From the NCBI RefSeq assembly GCF_044891285.1, contig NZ_JAUIYO010000028.1, forward strand, positions 1 to 12,604: 12,604 nucleotides of DNA, read 5' to 3'. The notes under the pieces are model-generated. The model searched no databases. It worked only from the letters and a program-made list of their open reading frames with translations, and was not told the DNA's origin. Positions 1 through 7,280 of the stretch are shown here, one piece after another. The DNA is from Pseudobacillus lumedeiriae (GTDB lineage Bacteria > Bacillota > Bacilli > Bacillales > Domibacillaceae). A program made the position numbers and the translations under genes. The stretch's first letter is position 1; each line of letters starts with the position of its first letter.

Positions 1-50
1 AGGCACGCCGCCAGCGTTCGTCCTGAGCCAGGATCAAACTCTCCAAAAAG
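1..50 (-). rRNA. rrs: 16S ribosomal RNA, 5' end only (continues off the left edge)
   Basis: Read on the minus strand, the first bases contain the universal 16S start GGAGAGTTTGATCCTGGCTC followed by the conserved ACGAACGCTGGCGGCGTGCC. Only about 50 bases are present and the rest lies beyond position 1. The mature 5' end is placed at about 49-52 by resemblance to Bacillus 16S genes; the exact base cannot be fixed from the sequence. It is transcribed away from guaA, in the same direction. Confidence 0.97.
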
Positions 51-156
51 ATGTTTGACTTGCTCAATTGTTTTAAATAAGAATTAACTTACTGGCATGT
101 ATTTTGTTCAGTTTTCAAAGATCAATTCTCATCGCTGTTTTAACAGCAACTTTATC
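51..156 (-). other. rRNA operon leader (transcribed spacer before 16S)
   Basis: This stretch lies between the P2 promoter and the 16S gene. On the minus strand it carries GATCTTTGAAAACTGAACAA, typical of Bacillus rRNA leaders and resembling boxA-type antitermination and processing signals. Just before this is a small hairpin, GCTGTT/AACAGC (about 134-147). The role in antitermination is inferred from the family. Confidence 0.7.
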
Positions 157-185
157 ATCTTACCACAGCTGATCTTTCTTGTCAA
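157..185 (-). promoter_or_regulatory. rRNA promoter P2 (sigma-A type)
   Basis: On the minus strand a perfect -35 TTGACA (180-185) is followed by a 17-base spacer and a -10 TAAGAT (157-162). A/T-rich sequence lies upstream, as expected of an UP element. It is the promoter nearest the 16S gene, about 105 bases before it. Tandem P1/P2 promoters are usual for Bacillus rRNA operons. Confidence 0.85.
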
Positions 186-254
186 ACACTTTTTAACTTT
201 TTCAAAACCATCGCTGTGTGTTGCCATTGCTTATGTTCAGCAGCAACGTTTATT

Positions 255-283
255 AATATACCAACCTTTTTAAATAAGGTCAA
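255..283 (-). promoter_or_regulatory. rRNA promoter P1 (sigma-A type)
   Basis: On the minus strand -35 TTGACC (278-283) and -10 TATATT (255-260) are separated by exactly 17 bases, with A/T-rich DNA just upstream. It sits about 98 bases upstream of P2, forming the tandem arrangement seen in Bacillus rRNA operons. Confidence 0.8.
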
Positions 284-285
284 TA

Positions 286-592
286 CTTTTTCAAAATAAA
301 ATTAAACTTTGTTATACCTTTCACTAATCTTGTCTGTTCACCCTCTACAAGTTGATGTTTCGCCGTTTTAACGAAGCTTTATTAAAATCTCCCGAAGAAA
401 GTTAAAAGCATTTTACAGAGAAATTCAAAAAACGCTTCGAACAAAAATGTTCGAAGCGCGAAAATGTTAAAGAAGAATATAGCGTTCCGCTCGCTGGCTC
501 TTGATAGCAGCCTGTGAAAACTCTGGCTCCCTCCACCTTATGAAACTTCAAGGTAAGGTTCACTTCTTTCTTCTTTTGATTGATGTCCTATT
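286..592. other. Intergenic region between guaA and the rRNA promoters
   Basis: This stretch of about 300 bases holds the guaA terminator (427-460) and otherwise no gene that I can support. Between the guaA stop and the terminator there are about 130 bases of unexplained 3' untranslated sequence (461-592). No tRNA or known RNA family is recognisable. An open frame on the minus strand here runs straight through the terminator hairpin and has no good ribosome binding site, so it is not called. Confidence 0.6.
427..460 (-). terminator. Intrinsic terminator of guaA
   Basis: On the minus strand a perfect 11-base stem CGCTTCGAACA/TGTTCGAAGCG (448-458 with 433-443), with a four-base loop, is followed immediately by six U residues. 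It separates the guaA transcript from the rRNA operon downstream. A-residues on the far side could also give weak termination in the other direction. Confidence 0.92.
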
Positions 593-2146
593 TTATTCCC
601 ACTCAATTGTAGCAGGCGGCTTACTTGTAATATCATACACCACACGGTTTACGTGCGGTACTTCGTTGACGATACGTGTTGAAATCTTTTCAAGCACATC
701 CCATGGAATACGCGCCCAGTCAGAAGTCATACCATCAATAGAAGTAACAGCACGGATACCAATCGTGTAATCATACGTACGAGCATCTCCCATGACACCA
801 ACACTGCGAATGTCCGGAAGTACCGTAAAGTACTGCCAAATTTCACGCTCTAAACCATTCAAGCTAACTTCTTCACGTAAAATAGCATCAGATTCACGAA
901 CAATTTCCAGCTTCTCTTCACTGATTGCACCAAGAACACGGATACCAAGACCTGGTCCTGGGAATGGCTGGCGCCAAACAATATGATCTGGAATGCCAAG
1001 CTCTGTTCCAAGTGCCCGCACTTCATCTTTGAAGAGTGTATTTAAAGGCTCAATCAATGTGAATTGCATGTCTTCAGGAAGACCGCCCACATTGTGGTGA
1101 GACTTGATCGTTTGAGCCGTCGCCGTACCACTTTCAATCACATCTGTATAGAGTGTACCTTGCGCTAAGAAATCGATGCCTTCCAATTTTGTAGCTTCAT
1201 CGTCAAATACATAAATGAATTCATTGCCGATAATTTTCCGCTTTTTCTCTGGATCAGAAACGCCTTCTAACTTGCTTAAGAAGCGGTCTTTTGCATCTAC
1301 TTTAATCACGTTCATGTTAAATCCTTGTGCAAATGTTTCCATTACACTTTCTGCTTCACCTTTACGCAGCAGCCCATGATCAACAAAGATACATGTGAGC
1401 TGATCCCCGATTGCTTTGTGAATCAATACAGCTACGACAGAAGAATCTACACCGCCGCTCAGTGCACATAGGACTTTTTTGTCACCAACTGTTTGGCGGA
1501 TTTTTTCCATTTCCACTTCAATAAAACTTTCCATTGACCAGTCGCCTTTACAGCCGCATGCTTCAAACACAAAGTTTTTCAAAAGTTCAATTCCATAGAC
1601 AGAATGCTTTACTTCAGGATGGAACTGTACGGCATATAGCTTCTTCTCCTCATTGCTCATAGACGCAATCGGACAAGAAGGGTTCACTGCATCAACAGAA
1701 AAGCCTGCTGGAGCTGCTGTCACCAAATCACCGTGGCTCATCCAGACAACTTGTTCATTCGGCAGTTCTTTGAAAAGCACTGTTTCATTTTTCACTTGAA
1801 TAGCCGCTTTTCCGTATTCACGATGTGAAGCAGCTTCTACTTTTCCGCCAAAATGCTTTGTCATCAGCTGCATACCGTAGCAAATGCCAAGGATAGGAAT
1901 ATTTAGTTCGAAAATCTTTTCATCACAGTGAAACGCGTTTTCAGAGTAAACGCTGTTTGGCCCACCGGAAAAGATGATTCCTTTTGGATTCATTTCTTTT
2001 ACTTCTTCAGCAGTAATCGTATGCGGATGAAGTTCACTATACACACCAAATTCCCGAATGCGGCGGGTAATTAACTGATTATATTGACTTCCAAAATCTA
2101 AAACAAGAATCATTTCCTGGTTATGTAGTTCTGATTTTCCTGTCAC
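593..2146 (-). CDS. guaA: GMP synthase (glutamine-hydrolysing)
   Basis: Converts XMP to GMP using ATP and glutamine, the last step of guanine nucleotide synthesis in the cytoplasm. Counting from the chosen GTG start (517 aa), the class I glutamine amidotransferase domain has Cys89 (GICYGMQ), His176 and Glu178 (QFHPEV). The ATP pyrophosphatase domain has the P-loop SGGVDSS at 230-236, and the C-terminal dimerisation domain ends in the typical KPPATIEWE. Length matches the family (about 513 aa in Bacillus subtilis). A longer frame opens at 2218, but that ATG lies inside the terminator hairpin of the riboswitch. GTG at 2146 has AGAGGAG about nine bases upstream, and starting there gives a normal N terminus. 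The gene has its own promoter, a guanine riboswitch and a terminator, so it is probably a single-gene transcript repressed by guanine. I recognise this gene with near certainty; the start is well supported. Confidence 0.98.
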   Translation of the reverse strand: MTGKSELHNQEMILVLDFGSQYNQLITRRIREFGVYSELHPHTITAEEVKEMNPKGIIFSGGPNSVYSENAFHCDEKIFELNIPILGICYGMQLMTKHFGGKVEAASHREYGKAAIQVKNETVLFKELPNEQVVWMSHGDLVTAAPAGFSVDAVNPSCPIASMSNEEKKLYAVQFHPEVKHSVYGIELLKNFVFEACGCKGDWSMESFIEVEMEKIRQTVGDKKVLCALSGGVDSSVVAVLIHKAIGDQLTCIFVDHGLLRKGEAESVMETFAQGFNMNVIKVDAKDRFLSKLEGVSDPEKKRKIIGNEFIYVFDDEATKLEGIDFLAQGTLYTDVIESGTATAQTIKSHHNVGGLPEDMQFTLIEPLNTLFKDEVRALGTELGIPDHIVWRQPFPGPGLGIRVLGAISEEKLEIVRESDAILREEVSLNGLEREIWQYFTVLPDIRSVGVMGDARTYDYTIGIRAVTSIDGMTSDWARIPWDVLEKISTRIVNEVPHVNRVVYDITSKPPATIEWE

Positions 2147-2192
2147 TCTTTCCACTCCTCTGTTTTGCGATAAGATCCTGCCCGATGTGTAG

Positions 2193-2242
2193 ACAACAAA
2201 AACTAGAATCCTTCCCATGCTGAAAGCAGAATTCTAGTTTTT
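2193..2242 (-). terminator. Riboswitch-controlled terminator in the guaA leader
   Basis: On the minus strand AAAAACTAGAAT (2231-2242) pairs perfectly with ATTCTAGTTTTT (2198-2209), with further weak pairing inside, and runs into a U-rich tail. A competing pairing is visible: 2250-2263 (containing the 3' side of aptamer P1) with 2221-2235 (containing part of the 5' arm of the terminator), about 9 pairs plus an outer 4 after a bulge. Binding of guanine would hold P1 closed, free the terminator arm and stop transcription. Confidence 0.85.
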
Positions 2243-2257
2243 CACAATAAGAACCTG

Positions 2258-2328
2258 CCTTCATAGTCCAATCATTTACGGTGATTTGGTAGAAACTTTC
2301 GACCCATATTGTCGAAAATATATGAAGG
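2258..2328 (-). ncRNA. Purine riboswitch aptamer, guanine class
   Basis: The minus strand shows the complete purine aptamer. P1 is CCTTCATA/TATGAAGG (2321-2328 with 2258-2265). P2 is TTTCGAC/GTCGAAA with the loop element ATATGG. J2/3 is GTTTCTACC, and the P3 loop carries CCGTAAATG. J3/1 reads GACTATGAAG; the C in GACTA occupies the specificity position (C74 of the xpt aptamer), which selects guanine/hypoxanthine, whereas adenine switches have U there. It lies between the guaA promoter and the leader terminator, so it should act as a transcriptional OFF switch for guaA. Purine riboswitches are an established class, found in other Bacilli before purine genes. Confidence 0.95.
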
Positions 2329-2359
2329 TGTTACTGATTATTCGAGCTAATTTGACCTC

Positions 2360-2388
2360 ATTTTATATCTATCGCAAAGAGCGGTCAA
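2360..2388 (-). promoter_or_regulatory. guaA promoter (sigma-A type)
   Basis: On the minus strand -35 TTGACC (2383-2388) and -10 TAAAAT (2360-2365) have a 17-base spacer. The expected start point lies about 25 bases before the aptamer, a normal layout for a riboswitch transcript. Confidence 0.82.
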
Positions 2389-2417
2389 GTTGTTCTGCCG
2401 TTAATTAAATATTCAGT

Positions 2418-2450
2418 AAAAAACCATTCGTCATTTCCCGAACGTTTTTT
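2418..2450 (-). terminator. Likely terminator of the pncB-nadE operon
   Basis: On the minus strand AAAAAACGTTCG (2439-2450) pairs with CGAATGGTTTTTT (2418-2430) around an eight-base loop, with one bulge; the distal arm ends in six U residues. It begins five bases after the nadE stop codon. GC content of the stem is low, so it may be leaky, but the position and U-tract fit. Confidence 0.6.
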
Positions 2451-2454
2451 TCTA

Positions 2455-3282
2455 TTATTTCCAAAAGTGATCAAAAACTGTAATCGGCATGTGCCGCTTA
2501 TGTGCGGAAGTTCGGAATAGATGTTCAATCCGTTCCCTGGCTATATCCGGCACTTCCTTTCCTTCTAAATAGTCATCGATGTCGTCATAGGATACACCGA
2601 GAGCCGTTTCATCAGGGAGCAGCGGCCGGTTTTCTTCTAAGTCAGCTGTCGGCACCTTCATGTATAAATGCTCTGGACAATTTAATGCTTTTAACAACTG
2701 GCGTCCTTGCCGCTTATTCAAACGGAAAAGCGGAACGACGTCCGATCCTCCATCCCCATATTTCGTGAAAAAACCGGTAAGTGCTTCCGCCGCGTGATCT
2801 GTCCCGACCACTACACTGCTTTTCATCGCCGCAACGCTATACTGGGCTTTCATCCGCTCTCGGGCTTTTTCATTCCCTTTCACGAAATCAGTTAATTCAA
2901 TGCCTGCCGCTTTTAACGCCTGCTCACTCGCATCAACTGCCGCTTTCACATTGATCGCCAGCACCTCATCAGGCTGAATAAAATCGAGAGCATCCTGGCA
3001 GTCGTCCTCATCTTTTTGCACACCGTACGGAAGACGGACCGCGTAAAACTTATACTCATCCGATCCTGTTTCTTCTTTCAATTCATCGACTGCCATTTGT
3101 GCCAGCTTTCCAGCCAGCGTACTGTCCTGCCCGCCAGAAATGCCAAGGACAAACCCTCTCAAAAAAGAATGCTTGCGCGCGTATTCTTTCATAAAATCAA
3201 TGCTTCTCCGAATTTCTTCCTGCGGATCAATATTCGGTTTAACCTTCAACTCTTCAATCACTTGTTTTTGAAACTCATTCAT
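2455..3282 (-). CDS. nadE: Ammonia-dependent NAD synthetase
   Basis: Amidates nicotinate adenine dinucleotide to NAD with ATP and ammonia, the last step of NAD synthesis and salvage. The 275-residue product is the short, ammonia-using form without the glutaminase domain (about 272 aa in Bacillus subtilis). The PP-loop SGGQDST is at 49-55. The family stretches YGDGGSDVVPLFRLNKRQ and TADLEENRPLLPDE are intact. The ATG at 3282 overlaps the pncB stop as ATGA, and a strong GGAGGAG lies eight bases upstream, inside the end of pncB. Translation is therefore probably coupled to pncB, whose product feeds the same pathway. The adenylyltransferase NadD, needed between the two steps, is not in this window. 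Confidence 0.97.
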   Translation of the reverse strand: MNEFQKQVIEELKVKPNIDPQEEIRRSIDFMKEYARKHSFLRGFVLGISGGQDSTLAGKLAQMAVDELKEETGSDEYKFYAVRLPYGVQKDEDDCQDALDFIQPDEVLAINVKAAVDASEQALKAAGIELTDFVKGNEKARERMKAQYSVAAMKSSVVVGTDHAAEALTGFFTKYGDGGSDVVPLFRLNKRQGRQLLKALNCPEHLYMKVPTADLEENRPLLPDETALGVSYDDIDDYLEGKEVPDIARERIEHLFRTSAHKRHMPITVFDHFWK

Positions 3283-4775
3283 TCACCCTTCTCCTCCCTA
3301 GCGTTCCATTCATTTAATCTTTTCTCCGTTTTCTCTTTTACTTCTTTAATAAGCTCCATTTTATTATTCCAGCATGTTTCACTCAAGTCGACTGGATACG
3401 CTTCTGGATTTAACATCCGTTTATATTCGTCCCATAAACAGTCCAGACTTTCTTGCAGCTGCCAGCGCATGTCGGAAAGTACAGGAACCTCATAGACGAG
3501 CTCTCCATTGACAAAAATGTCTTCATGCAATTCGCGCGCTTCAAAGTTCGTCACAAATTTCGAGATATACGTATGGACCGGATGGAACATTTTAATTTTC
3601 TGCTGTTCCTGCGGCTGCTCCCCTTCAAGTACAATATAATCGCCTTCAGATTTGCCGCTCGTTCGATTAACAATCCGATAAACACGCTTTTTCCCAGGCG
3701 TAGATACTTTTTCAGGATTACCGGAAATTTTAATCGTATCTTCCATTTTCGCATGTTCATTTTCAATGGCCGCCAGCTTATAAACAGCACCGAGTGCCGG
3801 CTGATCGAAAGCTGTAATCACCTTCGTACCAATCCCCCACATATCAATTTGTGCCCCTTGTGCTTTTAAGTTGAAAATAGTGTATTCATCCAGATCACCG
3901 GAAGCAATAATTTTTGTATCATGAAATCCCGCTTCATCCAGCTGTTTCCTTGCTTCTTTTGATAAATAAGCAAGATCCCCGCTGTCCAGCCGAATACCAA
4001 CAAAGCGAATACGGCTGCCCATCTCTTTTGCTACTTGAATAGCGATCGGCACTCCAGATTTTAGTGTATCGTACGTGTCCACTAAAAACACACAATCTTT
4101 ATGGGCCTCTGCATATTTTCTAAAAGCAGCATATTCATCTTTATATGCCTGAACCATGGAATGAGCATGTGTCCCTGCAGGCGGGATGCCAAACAATTTT
4201 CCGGCACGCACGTTGCTCGTTGCGTGAAATCCAGCAATATATGCTGCACGCGTTCCCCAAATCGCAGCATCCATCTCTTGAGCCCGGCGCGTACCAAATT
4301 CCATGACCACATCATCGCCGCATACCGCTTTAATACGGGCAGCCTTTGTCGCAATCAAGGTTTGAAAATTAATGATGTTTAGCAAAGCTGTTTCAAACAG
4401 CTGAGCTTCAATAAGGGGTGCTTCCACCCGAACGAGCGGCTCGTTTGCAAAGACTACTTCCCCTTCCTTCATCGAACGAAGATTCCCCGAGAAACGCAAA
4501 TGTTTTAAATACTTCAGGAAGTCCTTATCATAACTGCCGATTGTATGAAGGTATTCAATATCACTATCAGTAAATTGAAATTGTTCTATGTAATCAACCA
4601 TCCGCTCTAAGCCGGCAAATACCGCATACCCATTGTCAAATGGCATTTTTCTGAAATACAAATCAAATATAGCATTTCTTTCATGTATGCCGTCCTTCCA
4701 ATACGTATAAGCCATATTAATTTGATACAAATCTGTATGCAAAGATAAACTGTCATCGGCAAATTGACCGTTCAT
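3279..4775 (-). CDS. pncB: Nicotinate phosphoribosyltransferase
   Basis: Makes nicotinate mononucleotide from nicotinate and PRPP (coupled to ATP hydrolysis), the entry step of the Preiss-Handler NAD salvage route. The 498-residue product has the family stretches SLHTDLYQINMA (11-22), EFGTRRAQEMDA (159-170) and GTHAHS (201-206); the latter contains the conserved histidine expected to be phosphorylated (His205 here, by family comparison). The length suits the Bacillus type (about 490 aa). The frame also has ATGs at 4796 and 4781. I choose 4775 because AAAGGGG lies eight bases before it, whereas the nearest AAGGAG is 19 bases from 4796 and the 4781 ATG is only two bases from the SD. The N terminus then matches homologues. 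Co-transcribed with nadE, which overlaps it by four bases. Confidence 0.93.
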   Translation of the reverse strand: MNGQFADDSLSLHTDLYQINMAYTYWKDGIHERNAIFDLYFRKMPFDNGYAVFAGLERMVDYIEQFQFTDSDIEYLHTIGSYDKDFLKYLKHLRFSGNLRSMKEGEVVFANEPLVRVEAPLIEAQLFETALLNIINFQTLIATKAARIKAVCGDDVVMEFGTRRAQEMDAAIWGTRAAYIAGFHATSNVRAGKLFGIPPAGTHAHSMVQAYKDEYAAFRKYAEAHKDCVFLVDTYDTLKSGVPIAIQVAKEMGSRIRFVGIRLDSGDLAYLSKEARKQLDEAGFHDTKIIASGDLDEYTIFNLKAQGAQIDMWGIGTKVITAFDQPALGAVYKLAAIENEHAKMEDTIKISGNPEKVSTPGKKRVYRIVNRTSGKSEGDYIVLEGEQPQEQQKIKMFHPVHTYISKFVTNFEARELHEDIFVNGELVYEVPVLSDMRWQLQESLDCLWDEYKRMLNPEAYPVDLSETCWNNKMELIKEVKEKTEKRLNEWNAREEKGE

Positions 4776-4819
4776 ATCCATCGCCCCTTTATCCATTATG
4801 TTACCACGTTTCCCACTCC

Positions 4820-4848
4820 TTCAATCCTTATACAGCTGTTCCTGCTTT
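4820..4848 (-). promoter_or_regulatory. Possible pncB-nadE promoter
   Basis: On the minus strand TTGAAT and TGTATA lie 17 bases apart, 45-75 bases upstream of the pncB start. The -10 is poor, and a TATAAG two bases further on would need a 19-base spacer. Some promoter is needed here because a strong terminator separates pncB from ltaS, but this one is only a candidate. I see no recognisable NAD-type operator. Confidence 0.35.
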
Positions 4849-4943
4849 TTCATTCAATATAAATATTCCCTGGGGCAGCATCTCATATTTCTTATTCCGA
4901 TTTTCATAACAAATAAGCGCTTCCAGCTGAGAAATTCACACAC

Positions 4944-4984
4944 AAAAAAAACTGCCGGGAAAAATCATTTCCCGGCAGTTTTTT
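4944..4984 (-). terminator. Strong intrinsic terminator of ltaS (bidirectional shape)
   Basis: A perfect 12-base stem ACTGCCGGGAAA/TTTCCCGGCAGT (4951-4962 with 4968-4979) with a five-base loop. On the minus strand it is followed by a long U-tract (4944-4950), and T residues flank the other side (4980-4984), so it could work in both directions. It begins a few bases after the ltaS stop. Confidence 0.93.
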
Positions 4985-4990
4985 AAGCTT

Positions 4991-6943
4991 CTATTTCTTA
5001 TTCAGCATCGTTCCGTCCGGACGATGCGTGTAATCATAATCAGAAGGATTTACTGGCGTAAAGCCTTTTGGTGTATAAAAACGCAGCAAATCTTCATTTA
5101 AAACTTTGTCTGAAAGCCGAAGTTTCTTTTGGACCATTTCAGTCTCTCTTTTAATCTGATCGGTTTCTTCCAGCTCTTCTCCAGTAGCCGTACTGTAATA
5201 CTTGTCTTTAATCGCTGTTACGTCCTTGCTGATAAAGTCTCCGTTACGGAATGGGACAACTGGCTGATGGTTTGGAGAAAATAAATCTGTCCCCATGTGA
5301 ACATAGTCTTTCGTATCTATTCCTAATAAGTGAAGAACAGTCGGCATTAAGTCAATTTGACCGCCGTATTGATGCTGCACTCCACCTTTGACACCAGGAA
5401 CGTGAATAAACAATGGCACCCGCTGTAACTGGGCATTCTCAAACTTACCTACTTCTTTCCCTGTAACGATCGACATTGCTTTATTATGGTTATCAGAAAT
5501 GCCGTAATGGTCTCCGTACATAATAATCATTGAGTTATCATAAAGCCCTGCTTTCTTTAAGGAATCCATGAACTCCTGCACCGCTTCATCCAAATATCTA
5601 GCCGTTTGGAAGTAGCCGTCTACAGAAGTATCTCCTGTATGGTGCGGCTCAATCGTTGCCTCTTCCTGATTCATCGGGAATGGGAAGTGGTTCGATAACG
5701 TAATAAACTTCGCATAGAACGGCTGCTTAACTGTTTGTAGCAGCGGCATCGTTTCTCTAAAGAACGGCTTGTCCTTTAATCCGTAGTTCAATACATCTTC
5801 TTCGTTCATATCGTAATAACTAGAATCAAAAAATTGATTAAAGCCTAATGATTTATAAATTTCATCACGGTTCCAGAACGACTTCTTGTTGCCATGGAAT
5901 ACAGCTGACGTATATCCTTGCTGTCCTAAAATAGCAGGAGCTGCTTGATACGTGTTATGCCCTTTCATTGAGAAAGCAGATCCTTGCGGCAATCCGAACA
6001 ATGAGTTTTCAAGCATAAACTCAGCATCAGATGTCTTCCCTTGTCCCGTTTGGTGGAAGAAGTTATCAAAATAAAATGTATTAGAATCATGAGCCAATGA
6101 ATTTAAATACGGCGTCACTTCTTTTCCATTCAACTTATAATCAATGATAAAGTTTTGCAGCGATTCTAAATGAACATAAATCACATTCATTCCTTTTGCT
6201 TTACCGAAATATTGCGGATTTGGCGCTGCATACATAGACTTCGTAAAGTTCACCACTTCTGTCACATCACTGCTGTCTGCCAAAGCACGCTGCGTAGAGG
6301 CCTTTGAACTTTGGATCGTATCGTAAATCGTGTAATTATACATGCCTAAATATTTCACAAGATAGTTTCGGTCAAACGTTCTTGTCAATAATTGTGGACG
6401 ATCTACTTCCGCCAGCCCTAAGTTCACTGTAAAAAGAATCACCGATGTTAAAAAGACAGCTGAAATTTGACGTCGATGAATCTTAACCGGTTGAGGCTGA
6501 ACATACTTTGAAAGTAGAAGAACAACTAAAATAATCGTATCAAGGAAATACAAGACATCATACGGATGCAGCAAAGCACCGATACTTTTTCCTAAATCAC
6601 CAGCGTTGTCCGTTTGCGTCAAAGTTGGCAGCGTAATAAAATCAGTGAAAAAACGATAATATACGATATTCGCATATAGTAAGAATGATAAAAGAAAATC
6701 AATCACAATGATCCATACAAACGACTTTCTTGCTTTAGCAAAAAGAGCAAAGCCAAGAAAAAACACAGCTGAGCTTATCGGGTTGATAAACAATAGAAAT
6801 TGCTGCATGAGATTATCAATCCCTAAATCAAACTCCGCTTGATAAGCCGCATACGTTTTAATCCACAGAAGAACCACTGCCAACGAGAAAAAAATAATCG
6901 GTTTACCGAAAAAAGCAGAACCTTTATTCGTTGCGTTCTTCAT
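4991..6943 (-). CDS. ltaS: Lipoteichoic acid synthase, polyglycerolphosphate polymerase
   Basis: Membrane enzyme that polymerises glycerol phosphate from phosphatidylglycerol to build lipoteichoic acid on the outer face of the membrane. The N-terminal part (about 15-175) holds five hydrophobic segments, followed by an extracellular sulfatase-like domain. Expected active-site residues are present: Glu260 (YVHLES), nucleophile Thr304 (GKTSDAEF), Trp357 (FWNRDE), His419 (LSNHFPF), Asp478-His479 (YGDHYG). The ALA at 220-222 matches the known signal-peptidase cleavage region of LtaS, releasing the soluble domain. The 650-residue length equals Bacillus subtilis LtaS (649). ATG at 6943 has AGGGGTGA seven bases upstream. 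It stands alone between its own promoter and terminator. Paralogues such as YfnI and YqgS exist in Bacilli, but close similarity in recalled sequence favours LtaS itself. Confidence 0.93.
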   Translation of the reverse strand: MKNATNKGSAFFGKPIIFFSLAVVLLWIKTYAAYQAEFDLGIDNLMQQFLLFINPISSAVFFLGFALFAKARKSFVWIIVIDFLLSFLLYANIVYYRFFTDFITLPTLTQTDNAGDLGKSIGALLHPYDVLYFLDTIILVVLLLSKYVQPQPVKIHRRQISAVFLTSVILFTVNLGLAEVDRPQLLTRTFDRNYLVKYLGMYNYTIYDTIQSSKASTQRALADSSDVTEVVNFTKSMYAAPNPQYFGKAKGMNVIYVHLESLQNFIIDYKLNGKEVTPYLNSLAHDSNTFYFDNFFHQTGQGKTSDAEFMLENSLFGLPQGSAFSMKGHNTYQAAPAILGQQGYTSAVFHGNKKSFWNRDEIYKSLGFNQFFDSSYYDMNEEDVLNYGLKDKPFFRETMPLLQTVKQPFYAKFITLSNHFPFPMNQEEATIEPHHTGDTSVDGYFQTARYLDEAVQEFMDSLKKAGLYDNSMIIMYGDHYGISDNHNKAMSIVTGKEVGKFENAQLQRVPLFIHVPGVKGGVQHQYGGQIDLMPTVLHLLGIDTKDYVHMGTDLFSPNHQPVVPFRNGDFISKDVTAIKDKYYSTATGEELEETDQIKRETEMVQKKLRLSDKVLNEDLLRFYTPKGFTPVNPSDYDYTHRPDGTMLNKK

Positions 6944-7280
6944 TACATTTTCACCCCTATTAATCTATATAATTATATTTCTACATATGACTTCATTCAA
7001 TCAAATCCCTAGAAGTTTTGACACCCGAAATAAAAAAAGAACATAGTAAATGATAATTTCTATTGGTTAAAAAGTCAATTATGTTGCGTAAGCAAATAAT
7101 GACAAAACATCCTATCGTACGGAACCCTTACAAATCTAGCAGAAACAAGCCAACCTTCTCCTCTCTTCTAAAAATGTCCCTCCTTTTGAGTTATGTGAAA
7201 GAAGTCGCTTTTGGAAAATATTGTTTCATGATAAACTATATTACGAGTTTCTTGATTAAGCATATGAGGAGAATTAAAGA
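6944..7280. other. Divergent intergenic region between ltaS and the transglycosylase gene
   Basis: This 337-base A/T-rich spacer carries the ltaS promoter at its left end and the ribosome binding site of the plus-strand gene at its right end. I see no convincing sigma-A -35/-10 pair for the plus-strand gene. Sequences such as TTGGAA with TAAACT are too close together (15 bases). Short open frames here lack good start signals. The long upstream region leaves room for regulation that I cannot define. Confidence 0.6.
6972..7000 (-). promoter_or_regulatory. ltaS promoter (sigma-A type)
   Basis: On the minus strand -35 TTGAAT (6995-7000), a 17-base spacer and a perfect -10 TATAAT (6972-6977) lie about 30-55 bases upstream of the ltaS start codon. 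The transcript would have a leader of about 20 bases. Confidence 0.82.

Noticed and set aside
501..770. Plus-strand open frame crossing the end of guaA
   Set aside because: Antisense to the conserved C terminus of guaA; composition matches a reverse-strand shadow.
2147..2218. N-terminal extension of guaA to an ATG at 2218
   Set aside because: The ATG and the following codons lie in the riboswitch terminator hairpin. The GTG at 2146 has a good ribosome binding site and yields the normal family length.
3016..3869. Plus-strand open frames antisense to pncB and nadE
   Set aside because: They mirror highly conserved enzyme genes and have no independent start signals.
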